Translations under genes and position numbers: made by a program | The notes under the pieces: generated by a model | What the model saw: the letters and a program-made list of their open reading frames with translations, nothing else | The model's database searches: none | Told to the model about the DNA's origin: nothing | Shown: one piece after another, positions 35,901 through 47,900 of the stretch | How positions within the stretch are numbered: position 1 is the stretch's first letter | How the letters are laid out: each line of letters starts with the position of its first letter | Origin: Undaria pinnatifida | Taxonomy: Eukaryota > Sar > Phaeophyceae > Laminariales > Alariaceae | Reading direction: 5' to 3' | Assembly (NCBI GenBank): GCA_012845835.1 | Contig: JABAKD010000002.1 | Span: 3,391,001 to 3,455,000 of the forward strand | DNA: 64,000 nt

Positions 35901-38900
35901 ATCTTGTGACGGCCATTAGAAGGCCCACAACTTTCAAGACGATGATGGCCAAACCCAGACTTCAGTCTCTTGGGCATGACGCCCTCCCTTCCCCCCCTCC
36001 CAAATTCCTCCCTTTCCCCCTCCCCCCCTCCCCTCCCCGCCCCCCCCCCCTTCCCCCTCCCCCCAGCCGCTTAGAGATGCCAACGGTGGATAGCGCTGCC
36101 GCAGCCTTTGCGCGTCGCTCTGCAGCTTTCCGTCTCTCCGTTTCATGCCAATTTCGCATGAACAACTCGGCCCCCTCCTCTACTCTTCGAAACCATCTGC
36201 CAGCCTTCTGAGCAGCCTTTCGCCATCCTTCGAATTTTATTCCAAAGACCGACATATCCTCCTTCAGACGATCCATCCAGTCATTCTCTTGCCCCTCTGA
36301 GTAGCCCTTACCCCCAACAAACTCCCCAGACATCACCCTCTGTGGCAGACGCTCTTCCCCCATACGTGCTACGAACCCCGAAAACAAAATCCTCCGTTTG
36401 CGCACTATCGCCTCAACGCTCTCAGAATCTGTGTGGGCAAGCGCGTCGGCGTGCGATAGGGTGTGGTCGTCGCGCTTCCGTTTCCGTCATCCAAGGCATC
36501 GGAGGAGCATGGAGCGGTGAACCCGTCGTAGACTGTCATAGTCAGGCTTCTTCGGGCTCCACGTCATGCAACCGTACAGCAGTGTCTCGACCACCTCAGC
36601 TTTCAGTAACCGCACCTTCAACCGTAAACGCACACCCGGGCGATCATAGATTTCCATCTTGTACCGCTGGAAGCACGCCCAGGCCCTTTAAAGACGCCGC
36701 GTCATTTCAATGCTAAGGTCTCTGTCTGCGGTGATAGCCCCGCCTAAGTATACAAACTGGATTGTTTGTTTTTATACCTGGCCGGCTGCATTGATCGTGA
36801 AGACACCTTCCCCCCGCTTTTGGTTTCCAGGCACATTATCTCTGTTTTTGCCTCGGATACTGTAAGCCCGAACGACGAGCACGCAGTCACGATCACCGTC
36901 ATCATCCTCTCCAGCCCTTCTGATGATCGCGATACGATGCCCGCATCGTCCGCGTACAGCATACCCCACAATCTCTGCACCCCCCCCCCATCCTTCCCCT
37001 TCCGTCCGGCGACTTTGCCTGTGCTTGAAGTGCCCTTCTTCTCGCCTTCCTCCTTTCGCTGGAGCTGCACCATGTTGTCCGTGATGGCTGCATCAGCGAG
37101 GAAGCATTGCTCTGCCACACGCAGTACCGCCGTGAAAAACATGTTGAACAGCAGTGGCGCGAGCACGCATCCTTGCCTGAGACCTTGCCCCACGTCGAAC
37201 TTATCCGAGCACTCTCCATCATCCAGCCGCACGCATGCTTGCATACCGTCGTGGAATTGGCGGATGACGGCGAGCATTCTCGGTGGCACGCCAAAACGAG
37301 CAAGGACATCCCACAAAAGGCTTCGGTCGACGGAGTCGTATGCTTTGGTGAGGTCGATAAAGCACATGTACAAGGGGGTGTCCTTCTTCCGCGCCAGTTC
37401 CTGCAGTCGTCGTACTACGAACATCATGTCAACCGTCGAGCGTTGGGGTCTGAACCCGCACTGTTCCTACGGCAGAATGTTCTTGCGTTCGCAATAGTCA
37501 CTCAGGCGACCCGCGATGACTTTGAGGAGTACTTTACCGGCGTGAGCCACGAGGGAGATGCCACGATACTTGCCACACTCAGTCCGATATTTCTTCTTGT
37601 GAAGCACCATAATCGTTGCATCTTTCCATTGTTGCGGTACGCCACCCCCGCTCCACACAGCGACGATGATATCGTGAACGTTTCCGAGGGTGTTCAATTC
37701 TCCTTCGTCGGCCAAAACCTTCAAGATCTCGGCCGGAAGCCCATCGGGCCCTACCGCCTTTCGGTTCGCCAACGCCCGGATCGCCTCCTCTACTTCGTAC
37801 CTAGACGGGACATCGTCCAGTGGTCTGCACGGGGGCCACTACTTAAGCTCGTCCACAATGCTCGGATCAAGGGTCGACGACTTGGTGTTGAGCAGTTTGT
37901 GAAACCACCTCACCCACCGCTCGCGGATGAGGGCATTATCCCGCAGCAATCGACCTTCTTCGTCCTTGATGTACTGCAAGTTAAACGTCCTCTTCCCTTC
38001 CACATCCATCCCCTTGAGGTGTTTGTAGAAGTTAAATTGATCACCTTCTCGGATACGCCCTTCGAGTTGGCTAACGTAATCTTCCAAGAACCTCTGAACA
38101 CCTTCCGGCCGCGTTCGTTTCAGCTGTTTGATGGTCGCCTTCAAGGCTTGCCGTAGACCACGACCGTTTGGAGCAGAACGGACCCGTTTCCTCGCGTCTT
38201 CACTTCTATCCTGCCATCGTGCATTCAACTCCGCTCTCGTCTCCTCGGTCGCACACCAGCCCCTCGGCACTTGTTTGCGCCGAATAGGGGGCGCTATGTC
38301 GGCGGCGTTTGACAGTATCGTCTCGGTCAGTAATGAAGCGATGTCATCAACGCTTCCGGCATTAGTACCGGGTGTCGGAGAGGCAAGGTTGGCTGCTATC
38401 GCATTTTGCAAGTTCATCCGTAGATGCAGGTCCGCCATTAATCTTTGTAGATCAATAGCTCGCCGGCTTTTGATAGCTATCTTTGGACGCTTTGGTGCGA
38501 TGCGGCCTAAGAGGCGAATATTTTCTATCACGGGGTTGTGGTCCGACTCTGCGTTCTCCCTGGGTGGAGTCCGCACAGTGACATTACGTACCAATCGTCT
38601 ATCCACTTGCCGTGTCAGTATGTAGTCAAGTCAGTACTGGGCCTTTCCTCGGTTAGGGCTCTGAAATGTATACAATATACCACGAGCAGGTGTAGCATAG
38701 TACGTGTTGAGGAGGGCGAGCTTGTTATCAGTTGCGTGAGTCAATAGTCGCTCTCCGTTGTCGTTCAGCTCGTCACGTCCGTATGCACCCAATACCGTGC
38801 TGTCGGTCCACTCTATCCCTCTCATGCCTGTACGAGCATTTGCGTCCATCAGGACAAGGAGGTGGTCCCTACTGGGTACCTCCTTGACCACCTCGTCAAG

Positions 38901-41900
38901 TGAATTCCAAAAGTAATCATTTTCGCTGGTGCTCTTGTCGAGAGTGGGAGCATAGCCTACAATGAAAGACACACCGTTAGATTTCCCTTTGAGTTGGATG
39001 CGAACCTTCATCAGTCTAGCACTGATGCACTCAACCGCGACGTCGCCCTTATCCATCCCTGCCACGATAGACTCTCTAACAGCTAAGCCTACCCCGTGGT
39101 TCTCCTTTTTCTCGTAGTTTCCTTCGTCTGCTCCTGAGCAAAACACAACATACCCCGCCGCCGTGAAAGCACGTTGTCCATTGCCCCTCACCTCCTGCAA
39201 TCCTATGACATCACAACCTGCGTCTTCGCAAGTCTTCATTATCACCTCGGCGTGGCCTATGCCGTTCGTGCCCTTGAACGCAAGTGTTCGAACGTTGTAC
39301 GTACCCACGACGAGTTCCCCTGCTCTCGACCTAGCCCTTGCATCTGTGAAAATTTTGTGAGCAGCCCTGTTCGAATCCTCCTGCGCCTCCTCCTCTTCTT
39401 CCGAGCCTCCAATTTCCTCCATTCCACCCTCCGTTTTTCCCAGACAGAGTATTTCCCCCTCTCCGTCTCCCTTCGCACGGCCCGGTTCTTGCCTAAGTGC
39501 CAACGTGAAGGGGCCAGCAGCCCCGACACGCCACGTCCATCCCCTTCCCGACTTTGGCGCTTAGTCACGTGGGTTCCATCCTCTCTTCTCTGTTCGATAC
39601 GCGCCCCATGCTTTCCGCGGCGGTGATGCGACACTGCATCCGCAGGCAAGGCTGCTGCGTTAAACAATTCCGCGAGGAACATTGTTGCCTTGTCGCTGGA
39701 TGTCACCGCCGGCCCGGCCATACCCGAGCGCTACTTCAGCGCACGAGTAAGGTCGACGCCACACAACCCCTCAGGGGCTCTGGCACATTTTGGGGAAGCC
39801 TCAGGCCCGAGCACCACCCCGGCCGGGGAGCAGCCAAGGGCAGAGTGTAAGCCATGCTCGGTAAAAATGAAAGGAGACCCTAGGACTGGTACACAATTTC
39901 ATTGGCTAAGATATCGAACCATGAATCGCTAGGCATATAAGAAAGTAAACGACGCGTGCTGCGATAGATGAGAGGCGCACCCCGGTTTTTTTTTCCGAGG
40001 TTCTTCGGTTTGGGAGCTTCAAGACCTCTTCTAATAACTGATCTGGCGCGTGACACGGTCGGTAGAGGTATAAGGCATACCATTTTTTGGCAAAGTAGTT
40101 TCTGAATGACGCTGGGCTCCTTCACCCACAATGGACGGAAAAAGGTCATCTTTTTTGCGCTGTTCGTGCTGTGTGCCTTGGCCATAGGATTTTCCATCCG
40201 GGATCAAAGCGGTTTTATTTTTCTCTAAAATCAGTTTTTGGGAGAGGTCTTAAGCCTCCTTCACCCACAGTGGTCGGCAATAGGTCATCTTTTTTGCGCT
40301 GTTCATGCTGTGTGCCTTGGCCATAGGATTTTCCATCCGGGATCAAAGCGGTTTTATTTTTCTCTAAAATCAGTTTTTGGGAGAGGTCTTAAGCCTCCTT
40401 CACCCACAGTGGTCGGCAATAGGTCATCTTTTTTGCGCTGTTCATGCTGTGTGCCTTGGCCATGGGATTTTTCATCCGGGAACAAAGCGGTTTTGTTTTT
40501 TCTCTTAAAATCAGTTTTTGGGAGAGATCTTAAGCCTCCCAAATTGAGCGTAGTATTAAATTAGTAAAAAAAAGTGGTGCACCTCTGTCGCAGCACGCAT
40601 CTTATTTATTTATTTTTGGGGGGGTCAAAAATAAAGCTGCTGAGCAGCCGGATGTAAAATAAATCCCATATGTATGGCCGAGGTAAAGGACTTGACAATC
40701 ATGAGAGGAGAAAAATAAAAATATATGGTTTTTTTCCGACGGATTTGGGTTAAAAAAAAAAAAAAAGTTTCGCCCGAAAAGTGCTACCTCTATCGTATAA
40801 GCATGCGTCGTAATATCAACATTTTACTATAGCACACCAGAGATACGCATGCACTGGGTTGGCTCTTGGCGCCTCGTTGACGATTTCATTTCCGTCCAGG
40901 TTATTTGTTTTTTGGCGCTCCAAAAGTGCAACAACCTCTGTTGGATTTTTTTTTTTTTTTTTGTGAGAAATGTGAGGGTCCGAAACCAAGACTTCGGTTG
41001 GGAGGGGGGGGGGCGGGGGGAGGGGGGGGGGGGGCGGGGGGGGGGCGGGGGGGGGGGGGCGGGGGGGGGCGGGGAGGGGGGGCGGGGGGGGGGGGCGGGG
41101 GGCGGGGGCGGGGGGGCGCATTTAGATTGTTGGGCGGTTTTTCAGCGACTCCGAGCCGCTGTACGAGTAGTTACCTGCTACGGCAGAGCCTGGATTTCGG
41201 TTTTTGCTCGATATGCACCGCCATGGGACTGCTTTTTTTTTCACCCCGAGTCCACGAGAAGTCATGATTCGAAGGGCATCAGAGCCACTCGCGCAAGCGG
41301 CCAATACACGGCAGCAACTGACGGGGGTACCCGGGTCATCCCAAGGTGCCGACGGTCGTAGCAGTAGAAACGGCGGGGTTTCTAGCGTGTGGGGGTAAAC
41401 GTTTGTGTGACCGGTGAATAGGGTAATTTTACGAGTATGGTATGTCTCGGACAAAAGAAAGACGCGTGCTACGATATAGAGGTGTGTGCACAGCACCACC
41501 TTTGTTTCCGAGGTTCCTCAGTTTGGGAGCTTGCTATGGCCTCTCCCAAAAAAACAGATTTTTGCGGAGAGAAAAATGAAACTGCTACTTGTGCGACATG
41601 CCGGAGGAAAACTCCCAGGGGGCCGATACTATAGGTACATACAACTAGAACAATGGCTGAGAAAAAAATATGGCCTGCTATTTCCGAGACAATTTTGGGG
41701 TTAAGGAGCCCGGTCACTCAGAACCCATTCTCGCCAAAAAAAAAGGTAGACCTTAACACCTCTATCGTAGCGCAATAGAAGCGTTGATCGGGTCGAGCGA
41801 ACGAACGCCTTCCAATTCATGGTTCGGGCGGGATATTGAGTTTTAGTTCCTCGTGTCAGGGGAAGCTCAGAATATTATTCTGCGCTCCCCCCCCTTACGT

Positions 41901-44900
41901 CATGTGGGACCGTCCGACTCACTCCCTCTACCGCAAGATTGGTCTCAAACAGCACATCCAATCTCTCTACGGTGGCGCACAGCTCGGGCACGCGCACCGC
42001 TGGTGGTGCTCGCGCATCATTGGCCCTCACCTAACGGTTATTAACCCGGTCCGAAAGGTATTGGGCAGCACCGCAGTACAGCTCCAATGTGACGCATGCT
42101 GCGATAGATGTATTAAGGTATACCTTTTTTTGGCGAAAATGGTTTCTGGATGACCAAAACCGTCTCGGAAATAGTAGGCCATTTTGTTTTCTTGCAATTA
42201 TAGTGGTTGTGTACCCAGGCCATGGGAGTTTTCATCCGGTAGTGTAGCAGCTTTTTGTTTTTTCCAAACCGGTTTTTTTGCAGACGATCATGTCTTAAAG
42301 CTCCCAAAATTGAGGGACATCTCAGAAAAAAAGCGGTGCACCCTTCTATCGTAGCACGCGCGTCTGAAATGACCAAAACACAAGATTGCGCTCAAACCGA
42401 GACTTGGTAACCGCGACCGCCATAGCACAGCTCTGTGCGCGCTCAAAGAACAAGACCGCCGTACGTAGAGGGAGTTACCCATGTTGCACTACGACCGGGT
42501 TTGGGCCCCGGGTGCGCGGGTGACCCTGACCCTATACCTCGCTGCAAAAGGCATTGTAGGCCGTTTGGTTGGCGACGCGTGCTACGATAGAGGTATTAAG
42601 GTACACCTTTTTTTGGCTAGAACGGTTTCTAAAATGACGGTGAGCCCTTCTTAGAATCGTCGGAAAAATACGCTTCTTTTTTTTCCTCGTTTTGCATGAT
42701 TATTGTCGCTGTGTACCTAGCTAGGCCATGGGATTTTTTCTGTGGTATTCTTCTGCTCCTTCGCCTGTCGTTGAATGTAAGTACTGGGTTAGATGAGGCC
42801 TCCTACCGCAAGCGAGAGGTCCTCACCCGCGATGAACTCCCCCACTAAGCTCACAGTCCCGAGCTTAGTACGGTACCGTAAGTCCCTGTTCGGTAGCAGT
42901 TTTGATTATTCTCCAATTCAGTTTTTGGGGAAGGTCTTAAGCGCCCGAAGCTGAGGAGAACCTCAGAATAAAAAAATAAAGTGCGGCAACCTCATCTCCA
43001 TCGTAGCACGCGTCTGGGCACAGTACAGCCGACCAGTTCCATGGAGGGTTCGTGCCGATGAAAAAAGATGGGGAAACAAATTTTTCGAAAGACGGCAACA
43101 AGGAGCAGGGGGATCACTAGCGCGAGTAATAACCCCTATACATCCCGCTGCAAAAAAAAGGCCTCAAAATTGACACCGCCCCATCCGTACTACACGCGCA
43201 TGCGCAATCGCACCTGGTACTCGCACATGAGCGCCCCGACGACAGCCAGGAGAACGTCCATGGGTATCGTAGAAAGCGTCGCTGGAAGCGCCCAAGCGGC
43301 GACGGCGTCGACCATTTCCCGTCCGTCGGCCACGTACGGCGGAAGCCGATCTCCCCTTAGCCCTGCGAAGCTGTCGTACGTGACGATGCCTTCCTCGCTA
43401 CCGGTGATTTTATTGCCGTCGGTCCGTCCGTCCGTCCGTCCGTCCGTCCGTCCGTCCGTCCGTCCGTCCGTCCGTCGGTGTCCGTGTTCGTGTGTCGAGT
43501 TGGAGTGGTGGCGGGCACGCGCGAAAAGAGAGGCGCGTGTCGATGGAGGGTGGGCGTTATTCGCGCGTCAACGAACATCTCATCTTCAAATAGACCAAAA
43601 AAACGTCTGGTAGGGGGGTAGGGGGGGGAGGATACATACATGTGCACATTTCACTTCGGCGCGTTCTACGGTAGCGACATAGCCCGTTTTTTTTGCCCTT
43701 TTTTTCTCTGAATCACGAGACCCCGCATTAACCCCTTAAGAAACGACAAGTGCTACGATAGAGGTATACCTTTTCTTGGCAAGAAGAATTGTTTCTGAAT
43801 GACGGGGGCTCTCTTTAACCCAAAATCGTTGGGAAAAAAAAAACTTCATTTTTTTAGTGCATGATTCTCGTTCTATACCTAGGCGAGGCTTTTCTTCATC
43901 GGGCCAGCAGTTTTGTTTTTTCTCCAAATCAGTCTTTGGGGTCAAGACATGTCTTAACCTCCGAAAAGTGAGGAACCCCAGAAAAAAAAAAAAGGTGCAC
44001 ACCTCTACCGCAGCACGCGTCGTAAGCGCCCCAAAACCCCTCCCTATACTAATTCCAAGTGATTTTCCCAAGAACCGAGTTTCCAAGTTGTAAATGCGTT
44101 ACAACCCAACGCGTCTTTTGAAGGCCTTCGTTCGCGCGATCCGACCAACACTTTTATGCGCCAGTCCGAAAACATATATTTTGCCCTTAAAGGACCAATG
44201 GTACGATCGGGGGGTTACGTTGTTTTGCCCCTTTTTGAGCACTTTTTTTTGTTCAGTTGCTCGGTGTCCCTCGCGCGAGTGACCCCCCCTGTGGAACATT
44301 TTTTCGATATGAATACGAAAAGGGATGGTCATCTACGCGCTGCACCACAAAAAAAAGGCCGAACGTGTTTTTGTCAATGAGGTACAGAGTCACTCGTGGG
44401 ACTGGTGAAGACCCAGTAGTGAAAATCGGGGGTAAACCCCTACCGCAGCCTTGATAAGTGGTATACCCTTTTTTGGCGTTGACCCAGTAGTCAAAATTGG
44501 GGGTACCCCCCCTACCGTACGTAGCCTTGATCAGAGGTATACCCTTTTTTGGCGTTGACCCGGTAGTGAAAATTGGGAGTATCCCCCCTACCGTAGCCTT
44601 GATCAGAGGTATACCCTTTTTTGGCGTTGACCCGGTAGTGGAAACTGGGGGTAACCCCCTACCGCAGCCTTGATAAGAGGTATACCCTTTTTTGGCGTTG
44701 ACCCAGTAGTCAAAATTGGGGGTACCCCCCCTACCGTACGTAGCCTTGATCAGAGGTATACCCTTTTTTTCCGTTGACCCGGTAGTGAAAACTGGGGGTA
44801 CCCCTTTACCGCAGCCTTGATCTAAGAGGTATACCCTTTTTTGGCGTTGACCCGGTAGTGAAAATTGGGAGTACCCTCCATAACGTATGTAGCCTAGATC

Positions 44901-47900
44901 AGAGGTATACCCTTTTTTGGCGTTGAACCGGTAGTGAAAATTGGGACTAACCCCCTACCGTAGCCTTGATCTAAAAGGTGTCGAACTACTAACGCGGTAC
45001 TTCCTCGCGTGAGGAGCTCAACCGCGGCCAAAAAAACGTTTGGCCCCAATAATGCAGAACACCTCCCGCGCGATAACACTCCCCTCACGTTGAAGACTGT
45101 CGTCCGTTCGCTCGTGTTCGTGCGGTGGTTCAAAGAAGAGAGGCATCTGGCGAGCGGGGTTTTGGTGGGGGCCGGGAGCTATTCACGCGCGGAGTATCGT
45201 GTCGACTGAACATTGTCCGACGAAGTAATGTGTCTTGAAACGATCGTCTCCTCGAAAGAAAACAAGAAAAAAAACAGCGGTGAGCGAGAGCGAGTATCTA
45301 ATTTACGACGACGTTCAACAAATGCGATAGGGGAGGGGGGGTCCTTTTCTAGCCTCGCGTGCACCCTGACCTTGATCTCTCGTGCCCTGTCCCCGGGGAA
45401 ACAGACGTAAAAAAACAGGTCAAACGAGATCTGAAACTCAAAGCCGTATTCACACCACTGACTTCTGACAAGGACGTCCGTCTGCACGCCGGTCCGACGA
45501 CTGAAGGACAGAAAAGGCACATCGGTTGTTGGAAAGCTTTTGAGTTGCGCTGGGGGGGTCGGGTCTCGTTGCTGTGGGCTGGGGTGAGACGTGTCCGGCC
45601 TCCTCGACTAGAACAACGACTCTCTGCCGGGGTGTCTTGTGCAGGCAGGCAGGTATTAGCTGTGCTAGCTGCTTACGCATTCTTGGACAGATAGAAGTTT
45701 AAGTCAGATATTTTTACGAGAAAAAAATGCTGTTTGCAGGAAGGTGGGGTGGTGGGTGAGTGCGTTGTGCGTTTGGGGTGTGATCTGTCAGCGACACCTC
45801 AACGACTGCTGCTTGCGCCGTGGACGCCCACGCTATTAGTGCGATGAACGTGCACCGCATAGTTTTTCGGGGACTCTTTTTTAGCATGATGAGATGAGGG
45901 GAGATTTACGCATTCTGAGGAAACAAAAAGTGGTTCTGCGGGGAAAAAAAAGGTTCAACCCGATGAAAGAATTCAATCCCAAGGCCTGCTAACAGGTGGT
46001 ATCAACGAAGTCATCGTGCAAAAAAAACAGGGGGGTGGGGGTGGGGGGGGGGGGGGAAGGGGGGACGAAATTCCGAAGGTTTTAGGTCAAGTAAAAAAAA
46101 TCCGACCATTTCGGGCTATTTAAAAAAAAAATGAATCAACGAAATTCTGACAACGTGTTCAGCCAAAAAAAAAAAGGCTTATCTGGTACCTCCTTATTGT
46201 AACGCACACCCAAGTGAACTTGGCTTTCTTTCCTTGACTCCTTTATTTAGAGCCCCCAAATACCTCCCTATACTAACTTCAAGTGAATTTGTCCCCAAAA
46301 ACGGGTTTCCAATTGTAAAGGCGTTAGCCCTTTAGAGCCCCCAAATCCCTCACTATACTAACTTCAAGTAAGCGTGTCCCCAAAAAAACGGTTTTCCAGC
46401 TGTAAAAAGGCGTTGACACCTTAAGAGCCCCCAAATCCCTCCCTATACTAACTTCAAGTACATTTGTCCCTAAAAACGGGTTCCAATAGCGAAAGTGTTG
46501 ACCCCAATTCGTCGGAATGTCGTCCTATGCATTTGTTTTGGCAAGTTTTTGTATGATGGAGGTATTAAGGTATAACTCTTTTAAGGTATACCTCTTTTAA
46601 GGTATACCTATTTTAAGTTATACCTCTTTTTGGCTGAAACCGGGTTCTGAACAGTGGGGCTCTCCCTCCTTCACCCAAAATCAACGCGCGCTACGATAGA
46701 GGTATTAAGGTATCCCTCTTTTAAGGTATACCTCTTTTTGGCTGAAACCGGGTTCTGAACGGTTGGGCTCTCCCACACCCAAAATCGACGCGCGCTAAGA
46801 TAGAGGTATTAAGGTATACCTCTTTTAAGGCATACCTCTCTTAAGGTATACCTATTTTAAGGCATACCTCTCCTTGCCTGAAACCGGGTTCTGAACGGTG
46901 GGGCTCTCCCTCCTTCACCCAAAATCAACGCATGCTACGATAGAGGTATTAAGGTATACCTCTTTAGGTATACCTATTTTAATGTATACTTCTTTTAATA
47001 TATACCTCTTTTTGGCTGAAACGGGTTATGAACGGTGGGGCTCTCCCTCACCCAAAATCGACGCGCGCTATGATCGAGGTGTTAAGGTATACCTCTTTTA
47101 AGGTATACTTCTTTTAAGGCATACCTCTTTTTGGCTGAAACGGGCTCTGAACGGTGGGGCTCTCCCTCCTTCACCCAAAATCAACGCATGCTGCGATAGA
47201 GGCACTAAGGTATACCTATTTTAATGTATGCTTATTTTAAGGTATACCTCTTTTTGGCTGTAACGGGTTCTGAACGCGGGTGCTATCCCTCACCCAAAAT
47301 CGACGCGCGCTACGATAGAGGTATTAATGTATACCTCTTTGAAGGTATACCTCTTTTAAGGCATACCTCTTTTTGGCTCTCCTTCACCCAAAATCGTCGG
47401 AAACAGGCATGTTATTTTTTTTTTCCCCACTATTTTTTTGTTGTACACACCTGAGCCATGAGGATTTTTCATCCAGCGCAGTCAGTTTTGACTTTTCTCC
47501 AAAAAAATCAGTTTTGGGGAGTAGTGCACCTTTCTTTATCGTAGCACGCGTCTGTTTTTTGTTTTTTTTTCGTCTGAAACGGTTCCTTCTGAATGGTGGG
47601 GCTCTCCTTCGCCCAAAAACCGTCGCAAAAAACAGGTTGTTATTTTTTTCTCTTTTTTGTTTTCGAATTGTTTTCGTTGTATTCCTGAGCCAATGATTTT
47701 TTCAGCCAGCAGCGGCAGCAGCAGCAGTTTTTTATTTTTCTCCAGAAATCAGTTTTTTTTTCTCCGGGGTTGACCCCTTTAGAGCCCCCGAACCCCTCCC
47801 TATACTAAATCCAAGTAATTTTGTCCCCACAAACGGGTTTCCAGTTGTAAAAGGGTTAACCTCCGACGGGTGAGGAACCTCTCGTAAAAAAAAATGTGGT

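Larger units (their letters stand above)
35962..39721 (-). mobile_element. Decayed non-LTR retrotransposon (LINE), same sense as the host gene
   Basis: Reading right to left, the element carries an apurinic-type endonuclease domain, a long linker, a reverse transcriptase and a conserved C-terminal tail. The endonuclease, linker and fingers/palm regions stay in one frame and are broken by TGA at 38631-38633, TAG at 37839-37841 and TAG at 37467-37469. A one-base loss near 36800-36806 shifts the frame, and TAA codons follow at 36772-36774 and 36688-36690. No poly-A tail or target-site duplication was clear. It lies inside the 9.6-kb intron between DENN exons 3 and 4. The same LINE type is, to my memory, common in brown algae. 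Confidence 0.92.

Noticed and set aside
36766-37497. 243-codon plus-strand frame
   Set aside because: Also antisense to the LINE palm domain, with no protein-like motifs.
37107-38156. 349-codon plus-strand frame
   Set aside because: It is the antisense shadow of the LINE reverse transcriptase; the minus strand carries the motifs in order.
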